Source: Sphingobium sp. (GTDB lineage: Bacteria; Pseudomonadota; Alphaproteobacteria; Sphingomonadales; Sphingomonadaceae). Taken from it: 9,778 nucleotides of DNA. The DNA is taken from positions 1-9,778 of the forward strand of contig JAGVJS010000093.1 in the NCBI GenBank assembly GCA_020051025.1. Direction: 5' to 3'. The translations under genes were made by a program, and so were the position numbers. Positions 1 through 9,778 of the stretch are shown in pieces. Below the pieces are notes generated by a model that was given only the letters and a program-made list of their open reading frames with translations, did not search any database and was not told the origin of the DNA. Position 1 is the stretch's first letter. Each line of letters starts with the position of its first letter.

Positions 1-1259
1 ATCGCCAGCGCCTTCTTGCGCTCGGCCGGCACCGACAAATGGGTCATCGCCGCGGGATGGCTGGCCAGCGTCTCCGTGCCGCCGAGACTCACTGCAAGCT
101 TGGCGATCTTGAGTGCATCGAGGAAGGCGAAGGCCTCCGCCTCCCCACCCTTGAGATAGAGCGAGAAGGTCGATCCCGCGCCGGTGCAGTGCCGGCGATA
201 GATATCGGCCTGCCGCTCTGTTTCCGGGAAGCCCAGATAGACGACCTTCTCCACCTGCGGCTGGTCCTTCAGCCAGGTACAGACCTTCTGCGCATTCTCG
301 CCCGCACGGCTCATCCGCAATTCCAGCGTTTCCAGACTGCGCAGCAGCATCCAGGCGCTATGCGGGTCGAGAATTGTGCCGATCGTGTTACGCATCAGGC
401 GAATATTGTTGATGAGGGCATTGCTACCCAGCACCCCGCCCGCGACCAGATCGCTATGCCCGCCGGCATATTTGGTGAGGCTGTAGATGACCAGGTCCGC
501 GCCATGGGCGATCGGCTTGTGCCACAGGGGGCCAAGGAAGGTATTGTCGATCGCGATCGGGGGGACATGGTCTTCGCCCGCAAACAACGAGTCGCGCCGC
601 GCGACAACCGCTTCCAGATCGACCAGCACATTGGTCGGATTGGCGGGGCTTTCCAGATAAAGCAGGGCGATGCGGCCCAGCCCCCTGGCCTTTTCGATCA
701 CCGCGCCAATCTCATCCTCGGTCGCGCCGGCCGGGAAATCGAGCCACTGCACACCGAACTTGCCGAGAATGCGGCCGATCAGCGATTCGGTCGCGGCATA
801 GAGCGGTGCCGAATGCACAATGACGTCGCCCGGCTGGACCAAAGCCAGCAGGGTGGTGGCGATGGCCGACATGCCGCTGGAAAAGAGCAGCGCGTCTTCC
901 GCTTCCTCCCATACCGACAGACGATCCTCGCAAATCTCCTGATTGGGACCGTTGAAGCGGGAATAGACGAGGCCCTCCGCGCCGCCCGGCCGAATCCCGG
1001 TCACACCCTCGAAATGGCGCTTGCCCGCCGCTGCGCTTTCAAAGGCGAAGGTTGAGGTGAGGAAGATGGGCGGCTTGAGCGAGCCTTCCGACAGAGTCGG
1101 GTCATAGCCATGGCCCATCATCAGCGTTGCGGGTTTCAGCTTGCGGCCGTCAATCTCCATGATCGGAGCCTTTGGGCGGCGGCGGTTGCCCGGCGCGTCC
1201 ACGCCGGTCAGGTCGGCTTCGGTGAAATCGGGGGAGGAATCGGGCGTTTCGCCGGTCAT
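1..1259 (-). CDS. Cystathionine gamma-synthase/methionine gamma-lyase family PLP enzyme (partial, C-terminus beyond window)
   Basis: A fold-type I PLP enzyme of the Cys/Met metabolism family, acting in the cytoplasm on sulfur amino acids (gamma-replacement or gamma-elimination). Translating the minus strand from 1259 gives 419 intact residues and then runs off the left edge, probably missing only 10-20. Family landmarks are YSRFNGPN (99-106), SSGMSA (127-132), APLYAATE with the PLP-stacking Tyr154, ESPANPT, and SLTKYAGGHSD with the Schiff-base Lys263. The C-terminal part has the family's SLGG and HPAAMTH motifs. The start is set by AGGAG at 1267-1271, 7 bases upstream; the next upstream ATG stops after one further codon. 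About 40 residues precede the conserved core, and Met34 is an alternative start. The residue two after Tyr154 is Ala, where canonical methionine gamma-lyases have Cys, so the exact reaction is uncertain. Confidence 0.93.
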   Translation of the reverse strand, partial: MTGETPDSSPDFTEADLTGVDAPGNRRRPKAPIMEIDGRKLKPATLMMGHGYDPTLSEGSLKPPIFLTSTFAFESAAAGKRHFEGVTGIRPGGAEGLVYSRFNGPNQEICEDRLSVWEEAEDALLFSSGMSAIATTLLALVQPGDVIVHSAPLYAATESLIGRILGKFGVQWLDFPAGATEDEIGAVIEKARGLGRIALLYLESPANPTNVLVDLEAVVARRDSLFAGEDHVPPIAIDNTFLGPLWHKPIAHGADLVIYSLTKYAGGHSDLVAGGVLGSNALINNIRLMRNTIGTILDPHSAWMLLRSLETLELRMSRAGENAQKVCTWLKDQPQVEKVVYLGFPETERQADIYRRHCTGAGSTFSLYLKGGEAEAFAFLDALKIAKLAVSLGGTETLASHPAAMTHLSVPAERKKALA

Positions 1260-1397
1260 ATCATATCTCCTGCTGGCGGCGTCTGCTGCGCCGCTGTTAT
1301 GAGCAGGAGTGTAGCGCAGGCCGCCGACAAAGAGCCAGAGCTTCGCGTAAGAATATTTCTTCCCGTTATATGATTATTCCGCGCGGTGCCCAGAAGA
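1260..1397 (-). promoter_or_regulatory. AT-rich intergenic region, probable promoter of the PLP enzyme gene
   Basis: This gap of 138 bp lies upstream of the PLP-enzyme gene. Positions 1349-1378 are markedly AT-rich for this GC-rich genome. They contain an inverted repeat AAGAA-TAT-TTCTT (1349-1361) and, on the minus strand, TATAAC (1365-1370), a 5/6 match to a -10 box. No good -35 hexamer is visible at 17 bp. If this is the promoter, the leader is about 100 nt, and the inverted repeat would sit near the transcription start as a possible operator. I see no riboswitch fold and no clear terminator for the small gene upstream, so read-through from it is possible. Confidence 0.3.
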
Positions 1398-1595
1398 TCA
1401 GGCGACCAGCCCCTCCTCCTCCTCCACGACGACGGGCGCCTGATCCTGGCCGATCAATTCGTGCCCGGTGCAGAAACGCCCGACATTCAGCGTCTCGGCA
1501 TAGAAACTCCACCATTCGCTCCAGAAGGCGGCGGGCATGAACCATATGTCGAAAAAGACGTCAGGCATTGGCTGGCTGCTGATTTTCTCGGTCAT
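1398..1595 (-). CDS. Small aromatic-rich protein of unknown function (65 aa)
   Basis: I do not recognise this family. The 65-residue product starts MTEKISSQPM. Its centre (residues 14-33) is dense in aromatics, with four Trp and several Phe and one Tyr around FFDIWFMPAAFWSEWW. It ends in an acidic stretch VVVEEEEG. There is no signal peptide. The segment is too broken by Asp, Pro and Glu to be a clear transmembrane helix, and an amphipathic helix that binds a membrane or protein surface is plausible. The start at 1595 is preceded by GGAGAAAGT, with GGAG at 1601-1604 and a 5-base spacer, one of the best ribosome binding sites in the window. The same frame stays open further upstream to 1955, but that extension overlaps the helicase gene and is not believable. 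It is divergent from the helicase and 138 bp upstream of the PLP enzyme on the same strand. Confidence 0.7.
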   Translation of the reverse strand: MTEKISSQPMPDVFFDIWFMPAAFWSEWWSFYAETLNVGRFCTGHELIGQDQAPVVVEEEEGLVA

Positions 1596-1751
1596 ACTTT
1601 CTCCATAAGGCGTGCGGCGCGACACCCCTATACGCATGATCCCCTGTGGAGTTGCGCGCGTCTGAAAGGCAGGCATGCAATCTACCATGGCTGCAACGCA
1701 CTGGCAAAGCGGGACGATGACAGGCGCGGTAAGGCACCCTACATCCGGGAC

Positions 1752-4163
1752 ATGCCGGTTGCCCTCCCCACCATCGTCGACACCTGGTTTGCCGCGCGTG
1801 GCTGGCGTCCGCGCCGGCATCAGATGGATATGCTGGCGGCGGCGGAACGCGGCGATCATGCCCTGTTGGTCGCCCCCACTGGCGCAGGCAAGACGCTGGC
1901 GGGTTTCCTGCCCAGCATCGCCGACCTGATCCGCAACCCGACCGACCGGTTGCACACCCTCTATGTCTCACCGCTCAAGGCGCTGGCGGTGGATGTGCGC
2001 CGCAACCTGCTGACGCCGATCGACGAAATGGGACTGCCGATCAGCGTGGAGACGCGCACCGGCGACACGCCATCCGATCGCAAGGCGCGGCAGCGGGTGC
2101 GCCCGCCCCAGATATTGCTGACCACGCCGGAATCGCTGTCGCTGCTGCTCAGCTATCCCGATGCCGCCTTGCTCTTTTCGGACCTGAAGACCGTGATCGT
2201 GGATGAGGTCCATGCCTTTGCCACGCAAAAGCGCGGCGACCTGCTGAACCTGTCGATGGCGCGGTTGCAGGCGATCAATCCCGCGTTGCGCCGGGTCGCC
2301 CTGTCCGCGACGGTCGCCGATGTCGACGCCTATCGCGCCTGGCTGGCGCCCGATGGCGATATAGACGCCGTAACGCCAGTGATGGGGGAAGCCGGCGCGG
2401 AGCCGAACGTCGCGATCCTGATTCCCGAAGGGCGCGTCCCCTGGTCGGGCCATTCGGGCAAATATGCCGCCAAACAGGTGATGGCGGAGATCGCAGCGCG
2501 ACAGACAACTTTGGTCTTCTGCAACACGCGCGGGCTGGCCGAACTCATCTTTCAGGAACTCTGGTCGGTCAATGACGCCAACCTGCCGATCGCCATCCAC
2601 CATGGCAGCCTGTCGATCGAGGCGCGGCGCAAGGTCGAATCGGCGATGGCGGCGGGCAAGCTGCGCGCGCTGGTGGCGACCGCATCGCTCGATCTGGGCG
2701 TCGACTGGGGCAATGTCGATTGCGTGATCCAGATGGGCGCGCCCAAGGGATCGTCACGCCTGCTCCAGCGGATCGGCCGCGCCAACCACCGGCTCGATAT
2801 GGCGTCGGAAGCAATATTGATCCCCGGCAATCGCTTCGAATATCTGGAGGCGCGCGCGGCGCTGGATGCGGTGGAAGCGGGCGAGCGCGATGCCGATGAT
2901 TTTCGCCCGGGCAGCCTCGACGTTCTGGCCCAGCATGTGATGGGTCTCGCCTGTGCCGGGCCGTTTCGGGCGGAGGCATTGCTGGCGGAGGTTCAGTCCG
3001 CCACGCCCTATAGCGGGCTGACCAGCGAAGCCTTCGACCATGTGCTGCATTTCATCGAAGGTGGCGGCTACGCTCTGCGCGCCTATGACCGGTTCAAGCG
3101 GCTGGTGCGGGAAGAGGATGGTACGTGGCGGGTGTCGCATCCCCGCTTCATCCAGCAGCATCGCCTGAATGCCGGTATCATCGTCGATCAGCCCGCGCTC
3201 GCCGTGCGTTTCGCCAATGGGCGCAAGCTGGGCACGGTAGAGGAAGGCTTCGCCGCACAATTGCGCCCGGGCGATAGCTTCTTCTTCTCCGGCATGGCGC
3301 TGGAGGTGGTGCGGATGGACACGTCCGACCTCACGGTGCGCGCGACGTCGAAACAGGCGCGCATCCCCAGCTGGGGCGGCACCCGCATGGCCATGTCGAC
3401 CCGGCTGGCCGACCGGGTCCGCCATTTTCTGGCTGAGCCGCAGGAATGGCATCGCTTTCCGCCCGATGTGCGCGAATGGCTGGAAATGCAGAAACTGCGC
3501 TCCGCCCTGCCCCAGCCCGGCCAGCTGCTTATCGAAACCTTCCCGCATGAAGGGCGGCAATACCTCATCTGCTACAGTTTCGAGGGCTGGAATGCGCATC
3601 AGTCGCTTGGCATGTTACTGACCCGGCGGATGGAAAGTCAGGGGCTGATGCCGCTCGGCTTCGTGTCCAACGACTATGCGCTGGCGGTCTATGGCCTGAA
3701 GCCGATCCCCGACCCGCAGAGCCTCTTTTCCGCTGATATTCTCGACCATGAATTTGTCGACTGGGTCGAACAGTCGAGTTTGCTGAAGCGCGCCTTCCGC
3801 GATGTGGCGGTGATTTCCGGCCTGATCGAGCGGCAGCATCCCGGCAAGCGCAAGACCGGGCGGCAGGTCACTTTCTCGACCGACCTCATCTATGATGTGC
3901 TGCGCAAATATCAGCCCGATCATCTGCTGCTCAAGGCCGCATGGGCGGATGCCCGCGCGCGCATGACCGATGTGGGGCGTCTGGGCGACCTGATCGACCG
4001 GTCGAGCCAGACCATGCTGCATGTGACGCTGGATAGGGTCAGCCCGCTCGCCGTGCCCGTGCTGATCCTGATCGGTCGGGAGCATGTGGCGCAGGCGGCA
4101 GCCGAAGATGCTTTGCTGATGGAGGCGGAGGCGCTGGTGGCAGAGGCGATGCGGGCGGACTGA
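1752..4163 (+). CDS. Ligase-associated (Lhr-like) DEXH-box DNA helicase
   Basis: An ATP-dependent superfamily 2 helicase of the Lhr-like, ligase-associated DNA damage response type, 803 aa, close to the usual 800-820. The N-terminus WFAARGWRPRRHQ holds the Q-motif region. Next come Walker A APTGAGKT (41-48), TTPESL, the DEVH box (151-154), motif III SAT (185-187), motif IV LVFCNTR, ATASLDLGVDWG, and motif VI QRIGRANHRLD (339-349). The remaining ~450 residues match the winged-helix and DEAD/H-associated C-terminal region of Lhr-core proteins. Start choice: the frame is open from 1386, but the first 122 codons overlap the minus-strand small gene and have no helicase character. ATG 1752 gives the family's typical N-terminus, although its ribosome binding site is poor (GGGA ends one base before it). 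In many bacteria this gene sits with an ATP-dependent ligase, an exonuclease and PdeM; none is adjacent here. Confidence 0.93.
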   Translation: MPVALPTIVDTWFAARGWRPRRHQMDMLAAAERGDHALLVAPTGAGKTLAGFLPSIADLIRNPTDRLHTLYVSPLKALAVDVRRNLLTPIDEMGLPISVETRTGDTPSDRKARQRVRPPQILLTTPESLSLLLSYPDAALLFSDLKTVIVDEVHAFATQKRGDLLNLSMARLQAINPALRRVALSATVADVDAYRAWLAPDGDIDAVTPVMGEAGAEPNVAILIPEGRVPWSGHSGKYAAKQVMAEIAARQTTLVFCNTRGLAELIFQELWSVNDANLPIAIHHGSLSIEARRKVESAMAAGKLRALVATASLDLGVDWGNVDCVIQMGAPKGSSRLLQRIGRANHRLDMASEAILIPGNRFEYLEARAALDAVEAGERDADDFRPGSLDVLAQHVMGLACAGPFRAEALLAEVQSATPYSGLTSEAFDHVLHFIEGGGYALRAYDRFKRLVREEDGTWRVSHPRFIQQHRLNAGIIVDQPALAVRFANGRKLGTVEEGFAAQLRPGDSFFFSGMALEVVRMDTSDLTVRATSKQARIPSWGGTRMAMSTRLADRVRHFLAEPQEWHRFPPDVREWLEMQKLRSALPQPGQLLIETFPHEGRQYLICYSFEGWNAHQSLGMLLTRRMESQGLMPLGFVSNDYALAVYGLKPIPDPQSLFSADILDHEFVDWVEQSSLLKRAFRDVAVISGLIERQHPGKRKTGRQVTFSTDLIYDVLRKYQPDHLLLKAAWADARARMTDVGRLGDLIDRSSQTMLHVTLDRVSPLAVPVLILIGREHVAQAAAEDALLMEAEALVAEAMRAD

Positions 4164-4206
4164 CAGCCATGTTGATCGGGGTCCGGGAAAGGCCCATGAT
4201 GCTGTA

Positions 4207-4737
4207 ATGACGATCCTTTCCCTGCGGCAACTGCCGGTCCTGCTCGCCCTTGCGCCCCTCCCCGCCGTTGCTGCCGAAGCGGATTTCTTTGGCGCGGCCC
4301 TGTGCCAGCCGCCCTATTCGCTCGGCAATGCTACCGCCCTTTACGAAGCGGCGGAGAAGATCGCCAAGCCCGACACGTCTGGCCTCGGCGCGGCCATTTA
4401 TCATCTGCGCAAACCGATCGAGCGGGACGGATTCGTCACCGAGGACGTGATGTTCGGGGGCATGGCCGTCGGCGTCCTCATCAAAGGCGAAGTCGCGGCG
4501 CAACTGGCCGAACGTTATGATCTTAAACCCGAATCGAGCCGGATTCTGGGCAGTTCCAGCCTTGGCTTCGCCCGGCAACTGCCCGAAGCCGATCAGGGGA
4601 TGAAGGATATGGGCCTGATCTCGATCGTCGCGCGACAGGGACCGGCGCTCAAGGAACAAACCCTGCTCGCCTGCGAATTCGTTTCGGACGAGGATCGCGC
4701 CACGATGGAGGAACTGGAGGGCGCGTCGCAGGATTGA
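4207..4737 (+). CDS. Exported protein of unknown function (176 aa)
   Basis: Family not recognised. Residues 1-23 look like a Sec signal peptide: a short N-region with Arg7, a hydrophobic core PVLLALAPLPA, and probable cleavage after AVAA before EADFF. The mature part of about 153 residues has no further membrane segment. It contains just two cysteines, Cys33 near the start (ALCQPP) and Cys156 near the end (LLACEF), well placed for a disulfide in the periplasm. The middle contains a Gly/Val-rich stretch (FGGMAVGVLIKGEVAAQL) followed by an acidic, charged tail. It lies 43 bp after the helicase stop on the same strand, so co-transcription is possible. The start at 4207 overlaps by one base the stop of a three-codon ATG ORF at 4196-4207. 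It converges on the lipoprotein gene with only 5 bp between the two stop codons. Confidence 0.8.
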   Translation: MTILSLRQLPVLLALAPLPAVAAEADFFGAALCQPPYSLGNATALYEAAEKIAKPDTSGLGAAIYHLRKPIERDGFVTEDVMFGGMAVGVLIKGEVAAQLAERYDLKPESSRILGSSSLGFARQLPEADQGMKDMGLISIVARQGPALKEQTLLACEFVSDEDRATMEELEGASQD

Positions 4738-4742
4738 CGGGC

Positions 4743-5261
4743 TTATTCGCCCACCGGTCCGTCCTCTTCTCTGATCCCGCCGCAGCCCTTGAGCGTGCCT
4801 TCGCCAAAGGCGATTTGCACCCGGTCGGACCAGATGGCATCGCTCATCCCGTCGCTGCACGGCCCTTCGGTCGCGGTCAGGGTGAAGCCATCGCCCAGAT
4901 AGCGGATCGCCCGCTCGTCGCCATCCTGCACCACGCTATAGCGAAGCGGCGGATGGTCTGGCCGTTCCAGCATGGCAGTTGATCCGCGCACCGTCACTGC
5001 CCAGAAAGGTTCGGTCCCGATCGCGCGATAATCGGCCGGCGTCGGACGGTGCGACGATGTTTCACGTGAAACCAAAGGCTTGGGTTCAGGCGCTGGTGGC
5101 GGGACCGGCTCTGGCTCCGGCTCCGGCGCCATATTCTCATTCGCGATGCTGTTGTTGATCGGCGTGGCAACCTGGGGCGCGGCTTCGGCCCGATTTGTCG
5201 CCGGCTCCTCGGTCCCGCAGCTGCCCAGCAGCAGGAGCGCGAGCAGCGCGCCGGCCTTCAT
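4743..5261 (-). CDS. Lipoprotein with COG3650-like C-terminal domain
   Basis: A 172-residue predicted lipoprotein. The signal peptide ends in the lipobox LGSC with acylated Cys15, so the mature protein is anchored to a membrane facing the periplasm. Residues 45-62 form a Pro/Glu-rich linker (PEPEPEPVPPPAPEPKP). The C-terminal domain (about 78-165) has IGTEPFWAVTV and a Cys-containing segment CSDGMSDAIW, followed by LKGCGG. These are features I associate with the uncharacterised COG3650-like lipoproteins; Cys135 and Cys160 could pair. The start at 5261 is chosen because it precedes the signal peptide directly. Its ATG overlaps the tag stop codon in an ATGA arrangement, which indicates translational coupling. 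A longer start at 5288 would add nine charged residues. A parS-like palindrome is embedded in codons 64-68 (VSRET). Its biochemical role is unknown. Confidence 0.85.
   Translation of the reverse strand: MKAGALLALLLLGSCGTEEPATNRAEAAPQVATPINNSIANENMAPEPEPEPVPPPAPEPKPLVSRETSSHRPTPADYRAIGTEPFWAVTVRGSTAMLERPDHPPLRYSVVQDGDERAIRYLGDGFTLTATEGPCSDGMSDAIWSDRVQIAFGEGTLKGCGGIREEDGPVGE
5058..5073. promoter_or_regulatory. Candidate parS (ParB/Spo0J binding site)
   Basis: The sequence TGTTTCACGTGAAACC matches the widely conserved bacterial parS consensus TGTTNCACGTGNAACA at all fixed positions except the last base. The inner 14 bases (5059-5072) form a perfect palindrome, GTTTCACGTGAAAC. ParB dimers load on such sites near the replication origin to organise and segregate the chromosome. 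Here the site lies inside a lipoprotein gene, in its poorly constrained linker, where it encodes VSRET. parS sites inside coding sequence are common. Binding is inferred from sequence alone. Confidence 0.75.
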
Positions 5262-5830
5262 GCACCGACCGCGTCGCGGCGGAAGCAATCGGCCGCATGG
5301 TCGTTCACCATGCCGATCGCCTGCATCCAGGCATAGACGATGGTTGGGCCGACAAACTTGAAGCCCCGCTTCTTCAGATCCTTTGAGATTGTTTCCGACA
5401 GGCCGGTCTTGGCCGGGAAATGCACGCCGTCATTGCGGATCGGCTGGCCATCCACAAACGCCCAGACATAGGTCGAAAAATCCTTGCCTGAATCGCGCAT
5501 GGCGCAGAAAATCTGCGCGCCCCTGATTGTCGCCACGATCTTGGCACGGGCGCGCACGATGCCGGGGTCGCCCATCAGCCGTTCGACATCCGCTTCGTCA
5601 AAGGCCGCCACCTTGTCCGGGTCGAAGCCGGCGAAAGCGGCCCTGAAACTCTCGCGCTTGCGCAGGATGGTGATCCAGGACAGACCCGCCTGAAATCCCT
5701 CCAGCATCAGCATTTCCCAGAGCATGCGCGAATCGCGCTCCGGCACGCCCCATTCCGCGTCATGATAGGCGCAATAGAGCGGATCGGCCGCGCTGACCCA
5801 ACTACAGCGTGTCAGCGCGGCGTCGTTCAT
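5258..5830 (-). CDS. tag: DNA-3-methyladenine glycosylase I
   Basis: Base-excision repair enzyme that removes 3-methyladenine from alkylated DNA, leaving an abasic site; cytoplasmic, 190 aa, the normal size for Tag. The N-terminus carries RCSWV, then DPLYCAYHDAEWGVP and EGFQAGLSW, the family hallmarks. The four zinc ligands known from E. coli Tag are all present: Cys9, His23, and near the C-terminus His178 and Cys182 in NDHAADC. LKKRGFKFVGPTIVYAWMQAIGMVN is split here as LKKRGFKFVGPT followed by IVYAWMQAIGM, also typical. The gene starts 3 bp after the gyrB stop codon. AAGG overlapping that stop (5832-5835) is the only ribosome binding candidate, so translation is probably coupled to gyrB. 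Its own stop overlaps the lipoprotein start by 4 bases. Expression should follow gyrB; no alkylation-responsive promoter is visible between them. Confidence 0.96.
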   Translation of the reverse strand: MNDAALTRCSWVSAADPLYCAYHDAEWGVPERDSRMLWEMLMLEGFQAGLSWITILRKRESFRAAFAGFDPDKVAAFDEADVERLMGDPGIVRARAKIVATIRGAQIFCAMRDSGKDFSTYVWAFVDGQPIRNDGVHFPAKTGLSETISKDLKKRGFKFVGPTIVYAWMQAIGMVNDHAADCFRRDAVGA

Positions 5831-5833
5831 GCC

Positions 5834-9593
<3,760 letters not shown>

Positions 9594-9615
9594 GAGGGGG
9601 CTTATTCCGTACAAC

Positions 9616-9668
9616 TGGCCTTTTCCAAAAGGACCAATCGGGCATAAATGGCCTTGATCGATCGGCCA
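9616..9668. promoter_or_regulatory. Paired inverted repeats, candidate MocR-type operator
   Basis: The 90-bp divergent gap (9594-9683) holds two similar half-site pairs. The first is TGGCC (9616-9620), a 10-bp spacer, then GGACCA (9631-9636). The second is TGGCC (9649-9653), a 10-bp spacer, then GGCCA (9664-9668). The two TGGCCTT copies start exactly 33 bp apart, about three helical turns, so both would face the same side of DNA. The first spacer is itself symmetric (CCTTTT-CC-AAAAGG, 9619-9632). A plus-strand CATAAA (9643-9648) between them could be a weak -10 box for the regulator gene. Binding by the adjacent regulator is inferred. Confidence 0.6.
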
Positions 9669-9683
9669 ACTGGAACGCTTGCC

Positions 9684-9778
9684 ATGTCCACTTCCCTGCT
9701 CCGTCCACCCTCCCTGCTCCGCCTGCTGGGCGCATGGCGTGCGCACGACAGTGCCGAGCCGGCCTATCGTCAACTGGC
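9684..9778 (+). CDS. N-terminus of probable MocR/GntR-family (PLP-dependent) transcriptional regulator (partial)
   Basis: Only 31 codons are inside the window. The peptide begins MSTSLLRPPSLLRLLGAW and continues with AEPAYRQL. The P-x-Y-R-Q-L segment is the hallmark start of the GntR-type winged helix found at the N-terminus of MocR regulators, which fuse that DNA-binding domain to an aminotransferase-like PLP-binding domain. The short Leu-rich lead-in before it is also common in the subgroup adjacent to yczE. The start at 9684 has GGAA (9672-9675) 8 bases upstream. It is divergent from the yczE-type gene with 90 bp between starts, the typical arrangement for a regulator controlling itself and its neighbour. 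The identification leans on this context because the aminotransferase domain lies outside the window. Confidence 0.7.
   Translation, partial: MSTSLLRPPSLLRLLGAWRAHDSAEPAYRQL

Noticed and set aside
39..1055. 338-codon open frame on the plus strand
   Set aside because: It is antisense to the PLP enzyme, which has all active-site motifs on the minus strand. The product has no recognisable domain.
1386..1751. N-terminal extension of the helicase frame
   Set aside because: The 122 extra codons overlap the well-supported minus-strand small gene and lack helicase features. Family members begin close to ATG 1752.
2754..3599. 281-codon open frame on the minus strand
   Set aside because: It is antisense to the C-terminal half of the helicase and is a codon-bias shadow.
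4174..4195. Possible hairpin GGGTC/GGCCC after the helicase stop
   Set aside because: It is a five-pair stem with one G-T pair and no following T-run, more likely chance than a terminator.
4739..4752. GGGC-TTATTC-GCCC hairpin between the convergent genes
   Set aside because: The stem is only 4 bp with no U-tract on either strand, so it is not supported as a terminator.
4039..4860. 273-codon open frame on the minus strand
   Set aside because: It is antisense to the end of the helicase and to the exported protein, which has a signal peptide. The translated sequence is low-complexity and without domain features.
9594..9773. N-terminal extension of the yczE-type frame
   Set aside because: It covers the divergent operator region and the start of the regulator gene. 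The family's first membrane segment starts right after the 9593 ATG.

Overview
The window reads as chromosomal DNA of a GC-rich alphaproteobacterium, most probably a sphingomonad (Sphingomonadaceae, for example Sphingobium or Novosphingobium). This rests on the GyrB sequence, the codon bias, and the mix of a ligase-associated DEXH helicase, Tag and YczE families. No database search was possible, so the family names come from motif recognition. The sequence looks like ordinary core chromosome: there are no insertion sequences, integrases, CRISPR arrays, tRNAs or rRNAs.

Layout, left to right. (1) Positions 1-1259, minus strand: the N-terminal 419 residues of a PLP-dependent cystathionine gamma-synthase/methionine gamma-lyase family enzyme that runs off the left edge. 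(2) 1398-1595, minus: an unrecognised 65-residue protein rich in Trp and Phe. (3) 1752-4163, plus: a ligase-associated (Lhr-like) DEXH-box DNA repair helicase. Its usual partner genes (ligase, exonuclease, PdeM) are not beside it. (4) 4207-4737, plus: an exported protein of unknown function. (5) 4743-8353, minus: a tight three-gene cluster gyrB - tag - lipoprotein with junctions of 3 bp and -4 bp, almost certainly one transcript. A near-perfect parS (ParB-binding) palindrome lies inside the lipoprotein gene. (6) 8432-8929, plus: an SH3-like lipoprotein divergent from gyrB. (7) 8982-9593, minus: a YczE/YitT-type membrane protein with its own intrinsic terminator. (8) 9684 to the right edge, plus: the start of a gene whose N-terminus fits a MocR/GntR regulator, divergent from yczE. 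The 90-bp gap between the last two carries two tandem TGGCC-N10-GG(a)CCA inverted repeats, a good candidate operator.

How the parts relate. gyrB (DNA supercoiling) and tag (removal of 3-methyladenine) are both DNA-maintenance genes sharing a transcript, and the DEXH helicase is another repair gene converging on them. The parS-like site beside gyrB suggests this locus lies in the origin-proximal, ParB-organised part of the chromosome. The yczE/MocR pair looks like a self-contained regulator-target module. I see no clear novel defence or mobile system. The best leads are the parS-like site, the paired MocR-type operator, the orphan helicase and the small aromatic-rich protein.
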